In this document: piece after piece, positions 1 through 9,296 of the stretch
Layout of the letters: each line of letters starts with the position of its first letter
Position numbering within the stretch: the first letter of the stretch is position 1
Source: Woronichinia naegeliana WA131
GTDB lineage: Bacteria > Cyanobacteriota > Cyanobacteriia > Cyanobacteriales > Microcystaceae
DNA length: 64,000 nt
NCBI GenBank assembly: GCA_025370055.1
Contig: CP073041.1
Location: forward strand, 4,930,272 to 4,994,271
Reading direction: 5' to 3'
Translations under genes and position numbers: made by a program
The notes under the pieces: model-generated
What the model was told of the DNA's origin: nothing
The model's input: the letters and a program-made list of their open reading frames with translations, nothing else
The model's database searches: none

Positions 1-1938
1 AAAATCCCCAACTAAGAGTTTAGTTCCACCTCCAAAACCTGCATACATAACTGATTGGTCGGAAAGTTGATTTAAGCTAACATTAAAGTTATATCCGTCT
101 GAATAAAGAATGGAAACATCAGAGTTATTGTCAGCAATAGTTTCTTGACGTAAAATATCACTTTTTTTATCGCCATTGAAGTCACCAACTATTAGGTTAG
201 TACCACTAGCAAAACTGGATACACAAGCCCATGACCACTGGGCAAGAGTAACAGGAGAGTTAAAACTATTTCCATTAGAATAATATATTTCAACGTCTCT
301 GTTCCCATCAGCATATTTTTCTTGGCGCAAAATATCATCCTTTCCATCACCATTAAAATCGACTTTTCGTGATTTGTATCCCAATATCGGTAATACTGAA
401 CCACTAATCGAATATTGTCCCAAACTACCATAATCTGTGTAGCCAGTAGAAAGAGCAGATCCTTTGCCTACCCCATCAATTTTGAGGTAATAGGTTCCCG
501 CAGCGACATTTGCTGTAATATTTGCTGATAATAACTCCGTCGGATTAGATGATGCAATTAAAGTTCCCGCAGAATTGTATAACTCTGCCAAAACATCTAA
601 ATTTGGTCCACGATTAAAAGGATTCACCGTCAAACTAATCGCACCTGCACCTGTAGTAAAACTATAGAAATCTACATCCGTATTGCGTTCGATGATGCCA
701 CTACCACTAACAGAAGTACCAGAAACCGTTAATGCTTTTGCAGTAGCAATTGTATTACCAGTATCATCATTTCGGTAGCCAAACCCGTTTTGGGTCGTAA
801 TAATTTGCAAATCATCTTGAGTATTATTAGCAGAAGCATATTGGCCTTTGCTCCACTGGGATAGGTTCTGATAGTACCCTACTCCCAGAATTGGTGCCCA
901 GCCCGTCTCCCCGCTACCGTGACCTTGGTAGTAACCCTCTGCGGGGCTAATTCGTCCATCATGGGATAGTCCTAGAGTATGTCCCACTTCATGAGAAATA
1001 GCTTCAGCCGTATATTTTTCGTTACCATTACCCAGTTGTTCATCAAAAACAAAGGTTGGAGTATCACTATTCCAGTTAAAAGAACCAACGTAGGCGACTC
1101 CTCCTGCTCCAGCACCGAACCAATCATAACTGCTCCCACCAATAGCAACACGCACACCCCAGCGAGTGTCACCAGTACCACTTTTAATCAAATCATTGAT
1201 ATCTGCCGGAGCTTGAGTCGTGACATTAACATTAAAGGGGATGAAATCCTCCGCCACGCGCTGCCAAATATACTGGATTGTTTCTAGTTCTGCATTACTA
1301 AAAGACCCTGTATTGCCATCGAAATCGAAGGCAGGAGTAACAATATTAGTCTTGTTATAGCTTGTATTCCAAGAAGTGCCAGAAGTAGTATGCCCGTTGA
1401 AATCCAGATAAATTGTGTGATTTGCTCCTAGTAAGCTGTTAAGAAAGAAAGTTTGAGATAGATTTAAGGCGGCTGATACAGTGGCGGCTGACTGTTTCGG
1501 TTGATTCTTAACTAGATTCGGATCAACTGGAGGAATAGCACAGAATGAGCCGGTACAACCCGCCACGTGTTGTAAGTTACTTGAAACCAGAGAACTTAGA
1601 GATTGGCTAATATTAAGCGGTACAGACTGGGAATTTTTTACCTTTAAGCCATTTTCCTGAGCCGACTCAGCTAAAATCGCTCCTTTACGCCTAGACCCAA
1701 TTAGAGATTCGCCAATACTAGGCGATACAGATGAGGAATTTACTGGCTTTAGGTCATTTTTCTGCACCGACTCAGCTAAAATCGCTCCTTTACGCCCAAG
1801 AGGATCTGTGTCATCAATCTGAGCGTTAAGGTAATATCTTCTCTCTTCGTCAATTTTTTTTAAATCTGTAGGTAAAAGCTCGATATCAAGAGGGTTGAGC
1901 AAACTGTCACGAACAACGAAATTAGGAAAATTAGTCAT
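1..1938 (-). CDS. Zinc metalloprotease with PPC and FG-GAP/VCBS repeats (C-terminus beyond window)
   Basis: The frame is open from an ATG at 1938 to the window edge (646 residues, incomplete). A zincin motif HEVGHTLGLSH lies near residue 315, so it is probably a secreted M10/M12-like endopeptidase. A PPC-like beta domain follows (ending in GTYYLKIDG), then two copies of an FG-GAP/VCBS-type repeat (VDFNGDGKDDILRQE and VGDFNGDKKSDILRQE). There is no N-terminal signal peptide, so a C-terminal type I secretion signal outside the window is likely (inference). The N-terminal region carries a tandem duplication of about 35 residues: RKGAILAES(V/A)Q occurs near residues 49 and 84. Family assignment is confident; the substrate is unknown. 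Confidence 0.85.
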   Translation of the reverse strand, partial: MTNFPNFVVRDSLLNPLDIELLPTDLKKIDEERRYYLNAQIDDTDPLGRKGAILAESVQKNDLKPVNSSSVSPSIGESLIGSRRKGAILAESAQENGLKVKNSQSVPLNISQSLSSLVSSNLQHVAGCTGSFCAIPPVDPNLVKNQPKQSAATVSAALNLSQTFFLNSLLGANHTIYLDFNGHTTSGTSWNTSYNKTNIVTPAFDFDGNTGSFSNAELETIQYIWQRVAEDFIPFNVNVTTQAPADINDLIKSGTGDTRWGVRVAIGGSSYDWFGAGAGGVAYVGSFNWNSDTPTFVFDEQLGNGNEKYTAEAISHEVGHTLGLSHDGRISPAEGYYQGHGSGETGWAPILGVGYYQNLSQWSKGQYASANNTQDDLQIITTQNGFGYRNDDTGNTIATAKALTVSGTSVSGSGIIERNTDVDFYSFTTGAGAISLTVNPFNRGPNLDVLAELYNSAGTLIASSNPTELLSANITANVAAGTYYLKIDGVGKGSALSTGYTDYGSLGQYSISGSVLPILGYKSRKVDFNGDGKDDILRQEKYADGNRDVEIYYSNGNSFNSPVTLAQWSWACVSSFASGTNLIVGDFNGDKKSDILRQETIADNNSDVSILYSDGYNFNVSLNQLSDQSVMYAGFGGGTKLLVGDF

Positions 1939-2360
1939 CTTTAATTTTCTCCAAGCAAGAGAGATAAATAATTACAATGAAAAATATAACCGTTCAAAGC
2001 AGAAATGTTCAATGTTGTAACAAAATTTTATATTTGAAGACGTAGTAACCCCAAAATGACAAAATTAGCTTGCATAGAGAATCCTCCTGAACCAGTGCGA
2101 TCGCTGATCTTGTAGGATTCATTCAATAAAATATAATGCACCTTTTGATTATTTGCAAGAGAATCCAATTTTGTGCGTCACGCTACGCTAATACACGCTA
2201 CCCCTACTCCTAAGACAATTTTTATACCATACCTTAATCTGCGAGCTTTTTGTGAGGTGAGGGGGAAAATAGCGATTTCGTTTTGAGAAGTGAAAGGGAA
2301 AGTGGCGATCATTTTGGAAATGGCGATCACTCTTTGTAAGTGACGAAGTTTTTCTTAATC

Positions 2361-2740
2361 GGCGATCGCTTTTTAAATGGATAATTATTAACTATCAATT
2401 AATCGGCGATCGCTGTTTATGTTTATCGGTAAGGGGTGATCGCGGTTTATCTTCACGGTAAGGGGCGATCGCTTTTTATCTTCACTTTAAGAGGAGATCT
2501 CTGTTTCTGACTTTTCCCGTTATCTTTTTATTTGAGCGATCACCTAATTTTTCCCTATCTCAAAGCCCTATTCTCTCGTTGGCTATCATCATTAAATCCA
2601 ACTTATTGGAAACAGCAAAGAGTTTAAAACCCTTATTCTGTCGTCGTTTTCAGACTTAACGGGAAAAGTCAGATCTCTGTTTATCTTCACAGTAAGGGGC
2701 GATCACTGTTTTCTTTTTACAAAGTAAGGGGCGATCGCGG
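2361..2740. repeat. Degenerate tandem repeats of about 28 bp carrying GCGATCGC
   Basis: The gene-free stretch 1939-2842 holds repeated units of the form AAGGGGCGATCGC followed by a T-rich TTTATCTTCAC block, at roughly 28-bp spacing and with decayed copies (GTGATCGC, GAGATCTC). Further GCGATC-like units start near 2260. One unit is split by the small transposon at 2507-2672. The GCGATCGC core is the cyanobacterial HIP1 octamer. No gene is visible here. Confidence 0.7.
2507..2672. mobile_element. MITE of a Tn5/IS50-like element (166 bp)
   Basis: The outer ends are inverted repeats reading CTGACTTTTCCCGTTA inward (16 bp identical; the right end extends to the full 19 bp CTGACTTTTCCCGTTAAGT). 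It is flanked by a 10-bp direct repeat ATCTCTGTTT at 2497-2506 and 2673-2682. The same 19-bp end bounds the transposase-bearing element at 32257-33859, so this is very likely its non-autonomous derivative. There is no coding capacity. Confidence 0.85.
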
Positions 2741-2842
2741 CCTTGGAGAAGTGTGGTAACGAGCTAAAGCGAAGACCCTGAGTTATGCTATTTTTAGGTG
2801 TCATTGCACCGAGTCTTATTTTTTCCTTCTCCCAACACCTCT

Positions 2843-3871
2843 ATGCGTCCTGCGGTTCTCGTTGAACATCTTCAAAAACGCTATGGCACCATCACGGCTG
2901 TCAAAGATATTTCCTTTTCAGTGCAGCCAGGAGAAATTTTTGGACTCTTGGGGCCAAACGGAGCCGGAAAAACCACCACGATTCGTTGTCTCTGTACGTT
3001 ATCTAAACCGGATCAAGGCAAATTAGAAATCGACGGTATTTCCGTGATTAGCCAACCCAAGTTAGCTCGTCGTCACTTAGGCTACGTTGCCCAGGAAGTT
3101 GCCCTTGATAAGATGTTGACTGGTAGGGAGTTATTGCAACTACAAGCCTCTTTATACCACCTCACTGTCTCCCAAGCTAAAGAACGGATTCCCCAACTAC
3201 TCGACTTGCTCGGACTTAGCCAGTATGCAGAGCAAAAAACAGGAACCTATTCCGGCGGACTTCGCAAACGTTTAGATTTAGCGGCGGGACTATTACACCA
3301 GCCATCGGTTTTGATTTTGGATGAACCCTCAGTTGGACTGGATATCGAAAGTCGTTTTATCCTCTGGGAATTTTTACGACAGTTACGGGATGCCGGAACC
3401 ACTGTCTTGATTACCAGTCATTATCTAGGAGAAATTGATGCCCTAGCCGATCGCCTGGCAATTATTGATCAAGGTCTGGTAATTGCAGAAGGAAGCCCGT
3501 CTGACCTCAAAGATAGAGTTGGCGGCGATCGCGTTACCTTAAGAATTCGGGAATTTGCTGACTTAGCAGAAACAGAACAGGCTAAACAGCTTTTGAAAAC
3601 CTTACCTTTTGTGGAAGATATTATTATTAATACAGCCCAAGGTAACTCATTAAATTTAGTGGTTACGGCCCAAAGTAATCCCCTTAGTCAAATTGAACAG
3701 ACTCTCATTACTGCTGACTTACCGATCTTTAGCCTGGCCCAATCTCGTCCCAGTTTGGATGATGTTTATCTAGCGGCAACGGGAAGAACGCTTATGGATG
3801 CAGAAATTGCTGCCGCCAGCCGTCGCGATCTGAAAGCAGAACAAAAACAAGCCATGAAATCCCCCAGTTAA
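2843..3871 (+). CDS. ABC transporter ATP-binding protein (DrrA-like)
   Basis: ATPase subunit that would power the ABC-2 permease encoded just downstream. It shows a Walker A (GPNGAGKTT), an ABC signature in the form YSGGLRKRLDLA, a Walker B with D-loop (LILDEPSVGLD) and a switch histidine (ITSHY). The C-terminal extension after about residue 230 is typical of DrrA/CcmA-type exporter ATPases. I prefer the ATG at 2843 (MRPAVLVEHLQKRYG) because the family domain begins there. A GTG at 2798 in frame would add 15 residues without family character. The substrate cannot be read from the sequence; drugs, lipids or polysaccharides are all possible. Confidence 0.9.
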   Translation: MRPAVLVEHLQKRYGTITAVKDISFSVQPGEIFGLLGPNGAGKTTTIRCLCTLSKPDQGKLEIDGISVISQPKLARRHLGYVAQEVALDKMLTGRELLQLQASLYHLTVSQAKERIPQLLDLLGLSQYAEQKTGTYSGGLRKRLDLAAGLLHQPSVLILDEPSVGLDIESRFILWEFLRQLRDAGTTVLITSHYLGEIDALADRLAIIDQGLVIAEGSPSDLKDRVGGDRVTLRIREFADLAETEQAKQLLKTLPFVEDIIINTAQGNSLNLVVTAQSNPLSQIEQTLITADLPIFSLAQSRPSLDDVYLAATGRTLMDAEIAAASRRDLKAEQKQAMKSPS

Positions 3872-3945
3872 ATTACCGCCCCATCTCCCCGTCTCCCCAT
3901 CCCCCCGTCTCCCCATCCCCCTATCTCCCCTATCTCCCAAACCTC
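3872..3945. repeat. C-rich short tandem repeat (CCCCATC/CCCCGTC)
   Basis: The 77-bp gap between the ATPase and permease genes is filled by head-to-tail 7- to 8-mers of the type CCCCATCT and CCCCGTCT. They resemble the heptameric STRR tracts known from cyanobacterial intergenic DNA. The tract runs almost to the permease ATG, so no clear ribosome binding site is visible there. Confidence 0.8.
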
Positions 3946-3948
3946 CCC

Positions 3949-4839
3949 ATGACTCAAACCCTGATCTCCCCCAAACCGGCCAACCTACTCGCGCCTAATC
4001 CTGTTATTAATAGCCCAGTCAAGGAAAACGCGATCGCCGACTTTATTCAAGAAACCTTGGCCTTAACCAAACGCTTGTTTATCCAATTACAACGGCGGCC
4101 CTCAACCTTAGTCGCTGGCATCATTCAACCTTTCATGTGGCTCGTTTTATTTGGAGCCTTATTTTTAAATGCTCCCCAAGGCTTGTTTGGTAATGACTTA
4201 AATTATGCCCAATTTCTTGCTCCTGGCATCATTGTTTTTACTGCCTTTTCAGGAGCCTTAAATGCCGGTTTACCCGTGATGTTTGATCGGGAATTTGGGT
4301 TTTTAAATCGGTTGTTGGTCGCACCTTTGGCTTCCCGTTATTCCATCGTGGCCGCTTCTACCATTTATATTATTGTTCTGAGTTTTATTCAAACGGCAGT
4401 GATTGTGGGAGCAAGTGCTTTACTAGGGGCCGGTTTACCCAATCTAGTGGGATTAACGGCGATCGCCTTAATTGTGCTGCTGATTGTGCTAGGGGTGACT
4501 GCCTTGAGTTTAGGATTGGCCTTTGCCTTGCCAGGTCACATTGAACTGATTGCCATTATCTTTGTCACTAACTTACCTCTATTGTTTGCCAGCACTGCCC
4601 TCGCACCTCTGTCCTTTATGGCCCAATGGTTACAGATTGTTGCCAGTTTAAACCCGCTCACCTATGCCATTGAACCGATCCGCTATCTTTATTTACAAAC
4701 CCATTGGGGATTAGACAGCGTTGTTTTGCAATCTCCCTGGGCCGCCATGAGTTTTGGCCAGGTGCTTGGTGTGCTACTCCTCTTCGACGCGCTAGTATTG
4801 TTATTAATCCAACCTCTGTTACGTCGCCGTTTTCTGTAA
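3949..4839 (+). CDS. ABC-2 type transporter permease (DrrB-like)
   Basis: Integral membrane partner of the preceding ATPase. The N-terminus is cytosolic (about 30 residues). FIQETLALTKRLFIQLQRRP is the usual run-in to the first helix of ABC-2 permeases. About six hydrophobic segments follow, with a conserved central block FSGALNAGLPVMFDREFGFL-NRLLVAPL (the ABC-2 'DRE-G-L--LLVAP' signature). At 296 residues it is full length. It forms a two-gene exporter operon with the ATPase despite the repeat tract between them. No accessory gene indicates the substrate. Confidence 0.88.
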   Translation: MTQTLISPKPANLLAPNPVINSPVKENAIADFIQETLALTKRLFIQLQRRPSTLVAGIIQPFMWLVLFGALFLNAPQGLFGNDLNYAQFLAPGIIVFTAFSGALNAGLPVMFDREFGFLNRLLVAPLASRYSIVAASTIYIIVLSFIQTAVIVGASALLGAGLPNLVGLTAIALIVLLIVLGVTALSLGLAFALPGHIELIAIIFVTNLPLLFASTALAPLSFMAQWLQIVASLNPLTYAIEPIRYLYLQTHWGLDSVVLQSPWAAMSFGQVLGVLLLFDALVLLLIQPLLRRRFL

Positions 4840-4863
4840 GTGAGGAATCTTTCCGATAAGACT

Positions 4864-5226
4864 ATGAATAACAAACTTTTCGTTAATATTCTCCTAGCTT
4901 CTGTGGGGATTGTGGGTGCGATCGCTGCAAGCTCAAAAATAATCCTGGCACAAACCCAATATCAACCCCAACAGCCCCTGGGCTACGAAGCCAGCGAAAA
5001 AGATCCGATGAAAAGCTCCGTAGGTGGGTTTGATCCGATGTCTCTCATCCATAATGCTAATTTGAGTCGTAGCCGTACTGGAGAGGATTTTGCCGAAGAT
5101 AGTCAGCGTAATCTGAGTAAGGCCGCCGAAGCTTTTAAAAAGATGCAGCAGCAGCAGATACAACAAATGTCCCAACCAAGTCAATCCTCTAATTCAACTG
5201 TTAATAATGCACCTAAATCCCCCTAG
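4864..5226 (+). CDS. Small secreted protein of unknown function
   Basis: The ATG at 4864 gives a clean signal peptide (MNNKLFVNILLASVGIVGAIAASSKIILAQ, likely cut after an A-Q region). The mature part is about 90 residues, hydrophilic, with a Gln-rich tail (KKMQQQQIQQMSQPSQSS). A GTG start at 4840 directly after the permease stop would place charged residues ahead of the signal and is less likely. I do not recognise a family. It lies 24 bp after the permease gene and may be co-transcribed with the exporter, so an exported accessory protein is conceivable. Confidence 0.6.
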   Translation: MNNKLFVNILLASVGIVGAIAASSKIILAQTQYQPQQPLGYEASEKDPMKSSVGGFDPMSLIHNANLSRSRTGEDFAEDSQRNLSKAAEAFKKMQQQQIQQMSQPSQSSNSTVNNAPKSP

Positions 5227-5685
5227 TAGTCCAAGGCGTAAATTTGGGTGCTATAAAATTTAAGCAGCCAAAACCTTCCCCCGATACGTCCATCGAAAGG
5301 GCTTCGCCATAGTGCGGTTAAAATAGTCGATGAATTCAAGAATTTGCGTTCTTAGATCATCTTGACTGAGAAAATTTCCTCGTTTCAGTAACTTACGCAT
5401 TAAAATACCAAACCAAATCTCAATTTGATTGAGCCATGAACAATGCTTCGGTGTGAAGTGAAAAACAATTCGATGATTGGGGTCACTGAGAAAAGTTGCT
5501 CTACTCGCCATTGATTGAAGGATGCCACTCTTGCCCTTCTCTCCTAATTCAAGATTAAGTCCCTCAAATTCTGCTACATAGCGAACCAAAGATTCTGACT
5601 GATGGGTATTTAGGCAATCCATGCTCAAGTGCCATTTTGCTACATCAGGGCTGGTGGCAATGGTTTTTTGGATATGGCTTAAATA

Positions 5686-7373
5686 GGGCTTGCTGAAAAA
5701 GTCAAAAAACGAAAGAAATGTGGGTTAGGGAAGTATGGACTGAAAAAGCATAGATAACTTATCCTTATGGAAACAAATCAAAATACAGATTTTGTTTAAT
5801 CTATTGTTCCTTTCTGTCTAAAAAGGTCAACACAAATCACTCCTCACAAAAGAGAGGAAAATTAACACCATTTTTCACAAGAAAAACGACTCTACAACTT
5901 TTTACTTTTTGTCTTCTGAAGTAGAGTAGAAAGATTCATTACCAAAAAGTTCATCGCAATTACCGTTTCCGAGGTCTCAGGTAGTTTGGCCATCACTCGA
6001 CCAAGACTAAATTTCCTCTTTCCCTGTCCGAATTTACCCTCAATGGCATTACGCACTCTTTCATCTGAGCGTGCCTCTTTCTTTTTTTCTTTGCTCACCT
6101 CTTTCGGCGGTCTTCCCAATCGGGGACCACTCATTCTTATATCCCTTTCTTTACAATAAGCTCGATTCGCTTTTGTTCGATAGATTTTATCCACATGAAC
6201 CGATTCCGGATAACATCCTGTTTCCCTTTTATATTCTTCTATTCGCGCTTGTAAATCTCCCGATTCGTTGTAATTATCCCAACTTAATTTGTCTAAGAAG
6301 ACAAAGCCATTCACATTACTTGCCGATATTTTAGCTCCAAACTCTACTGCTTTTCCCGCTTTTCCACGCACTATTGGACGCACGTGAGGTTGGCTTACAC
6401 TCACAATTCTGTTTTCTACTTTATTTGTCTTTTTTTCATACATTTCTAACTGTTGCTCATACACTTTTCCTATCGTTACAAGCTCTTCTTGCTCTTTTTT
6501 CGTTAGTTTTTCTAACTTTGCTCCCTCTTCTATCATTTTTTCTATATCAGACAAGTTTCTTTTTATATATCCTAGTTGTTTTTTTGTTCCTTTTCTTCTT
6601 TCTTTTTTTGACACACGACGTTTTTTTGCTATGGCTAAGTACTCTTTTCTTGCCACTTCCCTATAAGTCCTCGGCTTTTCTTTCCTTTTCTCTTTTATTT
6701 CTTCATACAGCTTATCTATTATTTTTTCTGTTTTTTCTCTGGCATCATTCAATATTCCTATATCCGTTGGATATTTTATATCTGCTGGTGTACAAGTCGC
6801 ATCTAACAATAACTTTCCTTCATTTTCTTTTTTTTCTGACGCTACACCCGTCGCTTTTTTTTCTATTTCTTTATTAATTTTATTTATTAATTCCATTCCT
6901 ATTTTTTTACGAAAATGAACCATCATTGACGCACTAAATGCTTCTTTGCTACTATAGCTTTCCATTCCTATAAAGTACTGTAAATAAGGGTTCTCTTTTA
7001 TTTGTTCTACTGTTTCTCTGTCACTTTTTCCTGAAATTTCTTTGATAATTAATGCTCCTAATGCCATTCTAAATGATTTGGCTGGGGCTCCTTTTTTTTC
7101 TGTGAAGTTTTTTGCATATTCTTCCTCATATTCTTCCCAAAGAATCATTTTTGACATTTCTATCCAACGATTTTCTTCGTCTAACTGCCCGCCGAACAGA
7201 TTTTTCAAGTTTTCTGGTGTTTCAATTGAGTACTGTTGCTTTCGGTACATCTGCTTTCTCTCTTCTTAATGCAATGGTTTTGAGGCATTCTACCCTATTT
7301 TCGTGCATTCTAGCGGTTCTTAATTCGCCTACTATTTTTCTCCGTAAAGGTTTCAGCTTTTTTCAGCAAGCCC
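5686..7373 (-). mobile_element. IS5-like element, copy 1 (1688 bp)
   Basis: It is bounded by GGGCTTGCTGAAAAA and its inverted copy. The left flank is TAAATA. The right flank is TAAGTA, which is the interior of a second copy, so the left and right flanks do not match. The TAAATA duplicate is found instead at 8112-8117, after the truncated second copy. The arrangement fits one copy inserted in another, followed by loss of the intervening half through recombination. Confidence 0.9.
5892..7250 (-). CDS. IS5-like DDE transposase (copy 1)
   Basis: An intact 452-residue transposase. The N-terminal DUF772-type domain covers about residues 10-110 (the MALGALIIKE and DRETVEQIKENPYLQYFIG blocks). A Lys-rich linker follows. 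The DDE catalytic set is visible: first Asp in LLDATCTPADIKYP (near 150), second in VHVDKIYRTKANRAYC (near 350) and Glu in RNAIEGKFGQGKR (near 405). The long A-rich coding strand appears as T-rich tracts on the plus strand. Exact IS family placement is uncertain: the protein is IS5-superfamily-like, but 6-bp target duplications are longer than usual for IS5. Confidence 0.9.
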   Translation of the reverse strand: MYRKQQYSIETPENLKNLFGGQLDEENRWIEMSKMILWEEYEEEYAKNFTEKKGAPAKSFRMALGALIIKEISGKSDRETVEQIKENPYLQYFIGMESYSSKEAFSASMMVHFRKKIGMELINKINKEIEKKATGVASEKKENEGKLLLDATCTPADIKYPTDIGILNDAREKTEKIIDKLYEEIKEKRKEKPRTYREVARKEYLAIAKKRRVSKKERRKGTKKQLGYIKRNLSDIEKMIEEGAKLEKLTKKEQEELVTIGKVYEQQLEMYEKKTNKVENRIVSVSQPHVRPIVRGKAGKAVEFGAKISASNVNGFVFLDKLSWDNYNESGDLQARIEEYKRETGCYPESVHVDKIYRTKANRAYCKERDIRMSGPRLGRPPKEVSKEKKKEARSDERVRNAIEGKFGQGKRKFSLGRVMAKLPETSETVIAMNFLVMNLSTLLQKTKSKKL

Positions 7374-7988
7374 TAAGTACTCTTTTCTTGCCACTTCCCT
7401 ATAAGTCCTCGGCTTTTCTTTCCTTTTCTCTTTTATTTCTTCATACAGCTTATCTATTATTTTTTCTGTTTTTTCTCTGGCATCATTCAATATTCCTATA
7501 TCCGTTGGATATTTTATATCTGCTGGTGTACAAGTCGCATCTAACAATAACTTTCCTTCATTTTCTTTTTTTTCTGACGCTACACCCGTCGCTTTTTTTT
7601 CTATTTCTTTATTAATTTTATTTATTAATTCCATTCCTATTTTTTTACGAAAATGAACCATCATTGACGCATTAAATGCTTCTTTGCTACTATAGCTTTC
7701 CATTCCTATAAAGTACTGTAAATAAGGGTTCTCTTTTATTTGTTCTACTGTTTCTCTGTCACTTTTTCCTGAAATTTCTTTGATAATTAATGCTCCTAAT
7801 GCCATTCTAAATGATTTGGCTGGGGCTCCTTTTTTTTCTGTGAAGTTTTTTGCATATTCTTCCTCATATTCTTCCCAGGGAATCATTTTTGACATTTCTA
7901 TCCAACGATTTTCTTCGTCTAACTGCCCGCCGAACAGATTTTTCAAGTTTTCTGGTGTTTCAATTGAGTACTGTTGCTTTCGGTACAT
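7374..7988 (-). pseudogene. IS5-like transposase, N-terminal half only
   Basis: It starts at the ATG at 7988 and matches the N-terminal ~205 residues of copy 1 with few changes (for example PWEEYEEEY for LWEEYEEEY). It runs into the right end of copy 1 after REVARKEYL. The first catalytic Asp region is present, but the second and third catalytic residues are lost. Confidence 0.9.
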
Positions 7989-8111
7989 CTGCTTTCTCTC
8001 TTCTTAATGCAATGGTTTTGAGGCATTCTACCCTATTTTCGTGCATTCTAGCGGTTCTTAATTCGCCTACTATTTTTCTCCGTAAAGGTCTCAGCTTTTT
8101 TCAGCAAGCCC
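7374..8111 (-). mobile_element. IS5-like element, truncated copy (738 bp)
   Basis: It begins inside the transposase gene at TAAGTACTC and runs to a normal terminal repeat at 8111. It is followed by TAAATA, matching the flank left of copy 1. The promoter end and the 5' half of the gene are kept; the 3' half is missing. Confidence 0.9.
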
Positions 8112-8198
8112 TAAATAGTCTGCCTCTGTGCGAGTCTTTCCGACTGTAGAGCAGATTACTTGACCCTTGGCCACATCAACCCACATTCCGCAGGTAAG

Positions 8199-9296
8199 TC
8201 AAGAGACAAAGTAGTACTTTTGACATGAAGAGCCAAGAAAGGAAAGAATATGTTTGTGTTTGGAGGTCAAATTAACGATAGTTTGAATGCCGTCAATCTC
8301 TAACCAACGGATAAACAGAAAAGACTGAAAGACCCAAAGCAGAGTGGGAATGGCGGTCGGTTTACCCTTTTGATTAGGAATAGTCTGATGGGCAAGAGCC
8401 AAAGCCTGTCGTAGGCGACGTTGTGCCAAAGTATAAACCAATAAAGAGACAACCATAATCATCATCAAAGCCATAATGCGTTGAGGATTCTTGAGAAAAA
8501 GAGCAGAGGCAAAAAAGAAAGGGTCTTTGAGAAAGCGAAAGCCGCGCTCGGTGTTTTGTTGAGCCTTATATTCAGCCAACATCTGGTCGGGACTCAAAAC
8601 CTGAGAATCAAGAACATTAGTAGCTAAAATAAAACGTCCAGCCCGTTTAGATGCGGCTTCCAAGCAAGAGGAATCAAGGCTTAATTGCCCAGTTAAGCGG
8701 TAATGAAAACCGAGAGGGGTAGCCCCTTGTTTCGGTCTTCCTCCCTTGGCATAGTAAGGAATAGTCTGAACCTCAACTTGACTGAGTTGATGATAAGTCA
8801 AGGTTTTTGGCCAGAGTTGAGCCTCAGTAAGAGCATCGGCCTCACAAGCAAAATTCTGTCCACAAAGTTTCTGCCATTCTTTTTTGACAACTTTATCGGC
8901 TTTCTCAATTTTTTGACTTATAGCTTTATTATCGGACTGGAGACGTTGAGCACTTTCGACCACAAGCCATCGTTGCTGTTCACCCCCATATTCCGAAGCC
9001 CTCACTTGCCAACGATAACCGTCCTGTTCACCCTGCTGCCATTGGTCTTCTGATATATTTGCCAAAGTCTCAGTGGCTTCTTTCAGAGGGACACGACTTA
9101 ACCATTGAATTGACCTCGCCATGCCCACATTTTCCGCCGTATAAAAAGCTCCATCCATCACCGATAAACCTTCCATATTCAACGTTTCTTGACAGTCTTT
9201 GATTATCTGGGGAAACACCTTTTTATCCGATTCATTGCCATCTCCTAATTGCATAAAGAGAGGGACACCACCATCCATCCGTGTCAACTTAAAGGA
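8199..9296 (-). pseudogene. IS1634/IS4-like transposase, N-truncated
   Basis: About 365 residues starting with THSFKLTRMDGGVPLFMQLGDGNESDKKVF, a conserved internal block of IS1634-family transposases. The catalytic C-terminal region is present (YKAQQNTERGFRFLKDP; FFFASALFLKNPQRIMALMMIM). Full-length relatives carry roughly 150-200 more residues at the N-terminus, including the first catalytic Asp. Here that part is replaced by another transposase ending at 9284, so the gene is a fragment. Confidence 0.8.

Larger units (their letters stand above)
5260..8194 (-). pseudogene. IS630-family transposase, split by an IS5-like element and N-truncated
   Basis: The C-terminal part at 5260-5685 has the IS630 catalytic end (FTPKHCSWLNQIEIWFG). 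The gene resumes on the far side of the inserted elements at 8118 and upward with GMWVDVAKGQVICSTVGKTR leading into SHIQKTIATSPDVAKWHLSMD. The two halves join in frame once the insertion and one TAAATA duplicate are removed. The N-terminal part is missing, because near 8194 the sequence switches to another transposase. Non-functional. Confidence 0.8.

Noticed and set aside
2361-2740. Repeat array resembling a CRISPR
   Set aside because: Spacing is similar but the repeats are degenerate HIP1 units and the intervening sequences are near-copies of each other; no cas gene is nearby.
6071-7615. Long plus-strand open frames inside each IS5-like copy (87, 167, 75 and ~95 residues, Phe/Leu-rich)
   Set aside because: They are antisense shadows of the A-rich transposase gene, repeat in every copy and have no independent start signals.
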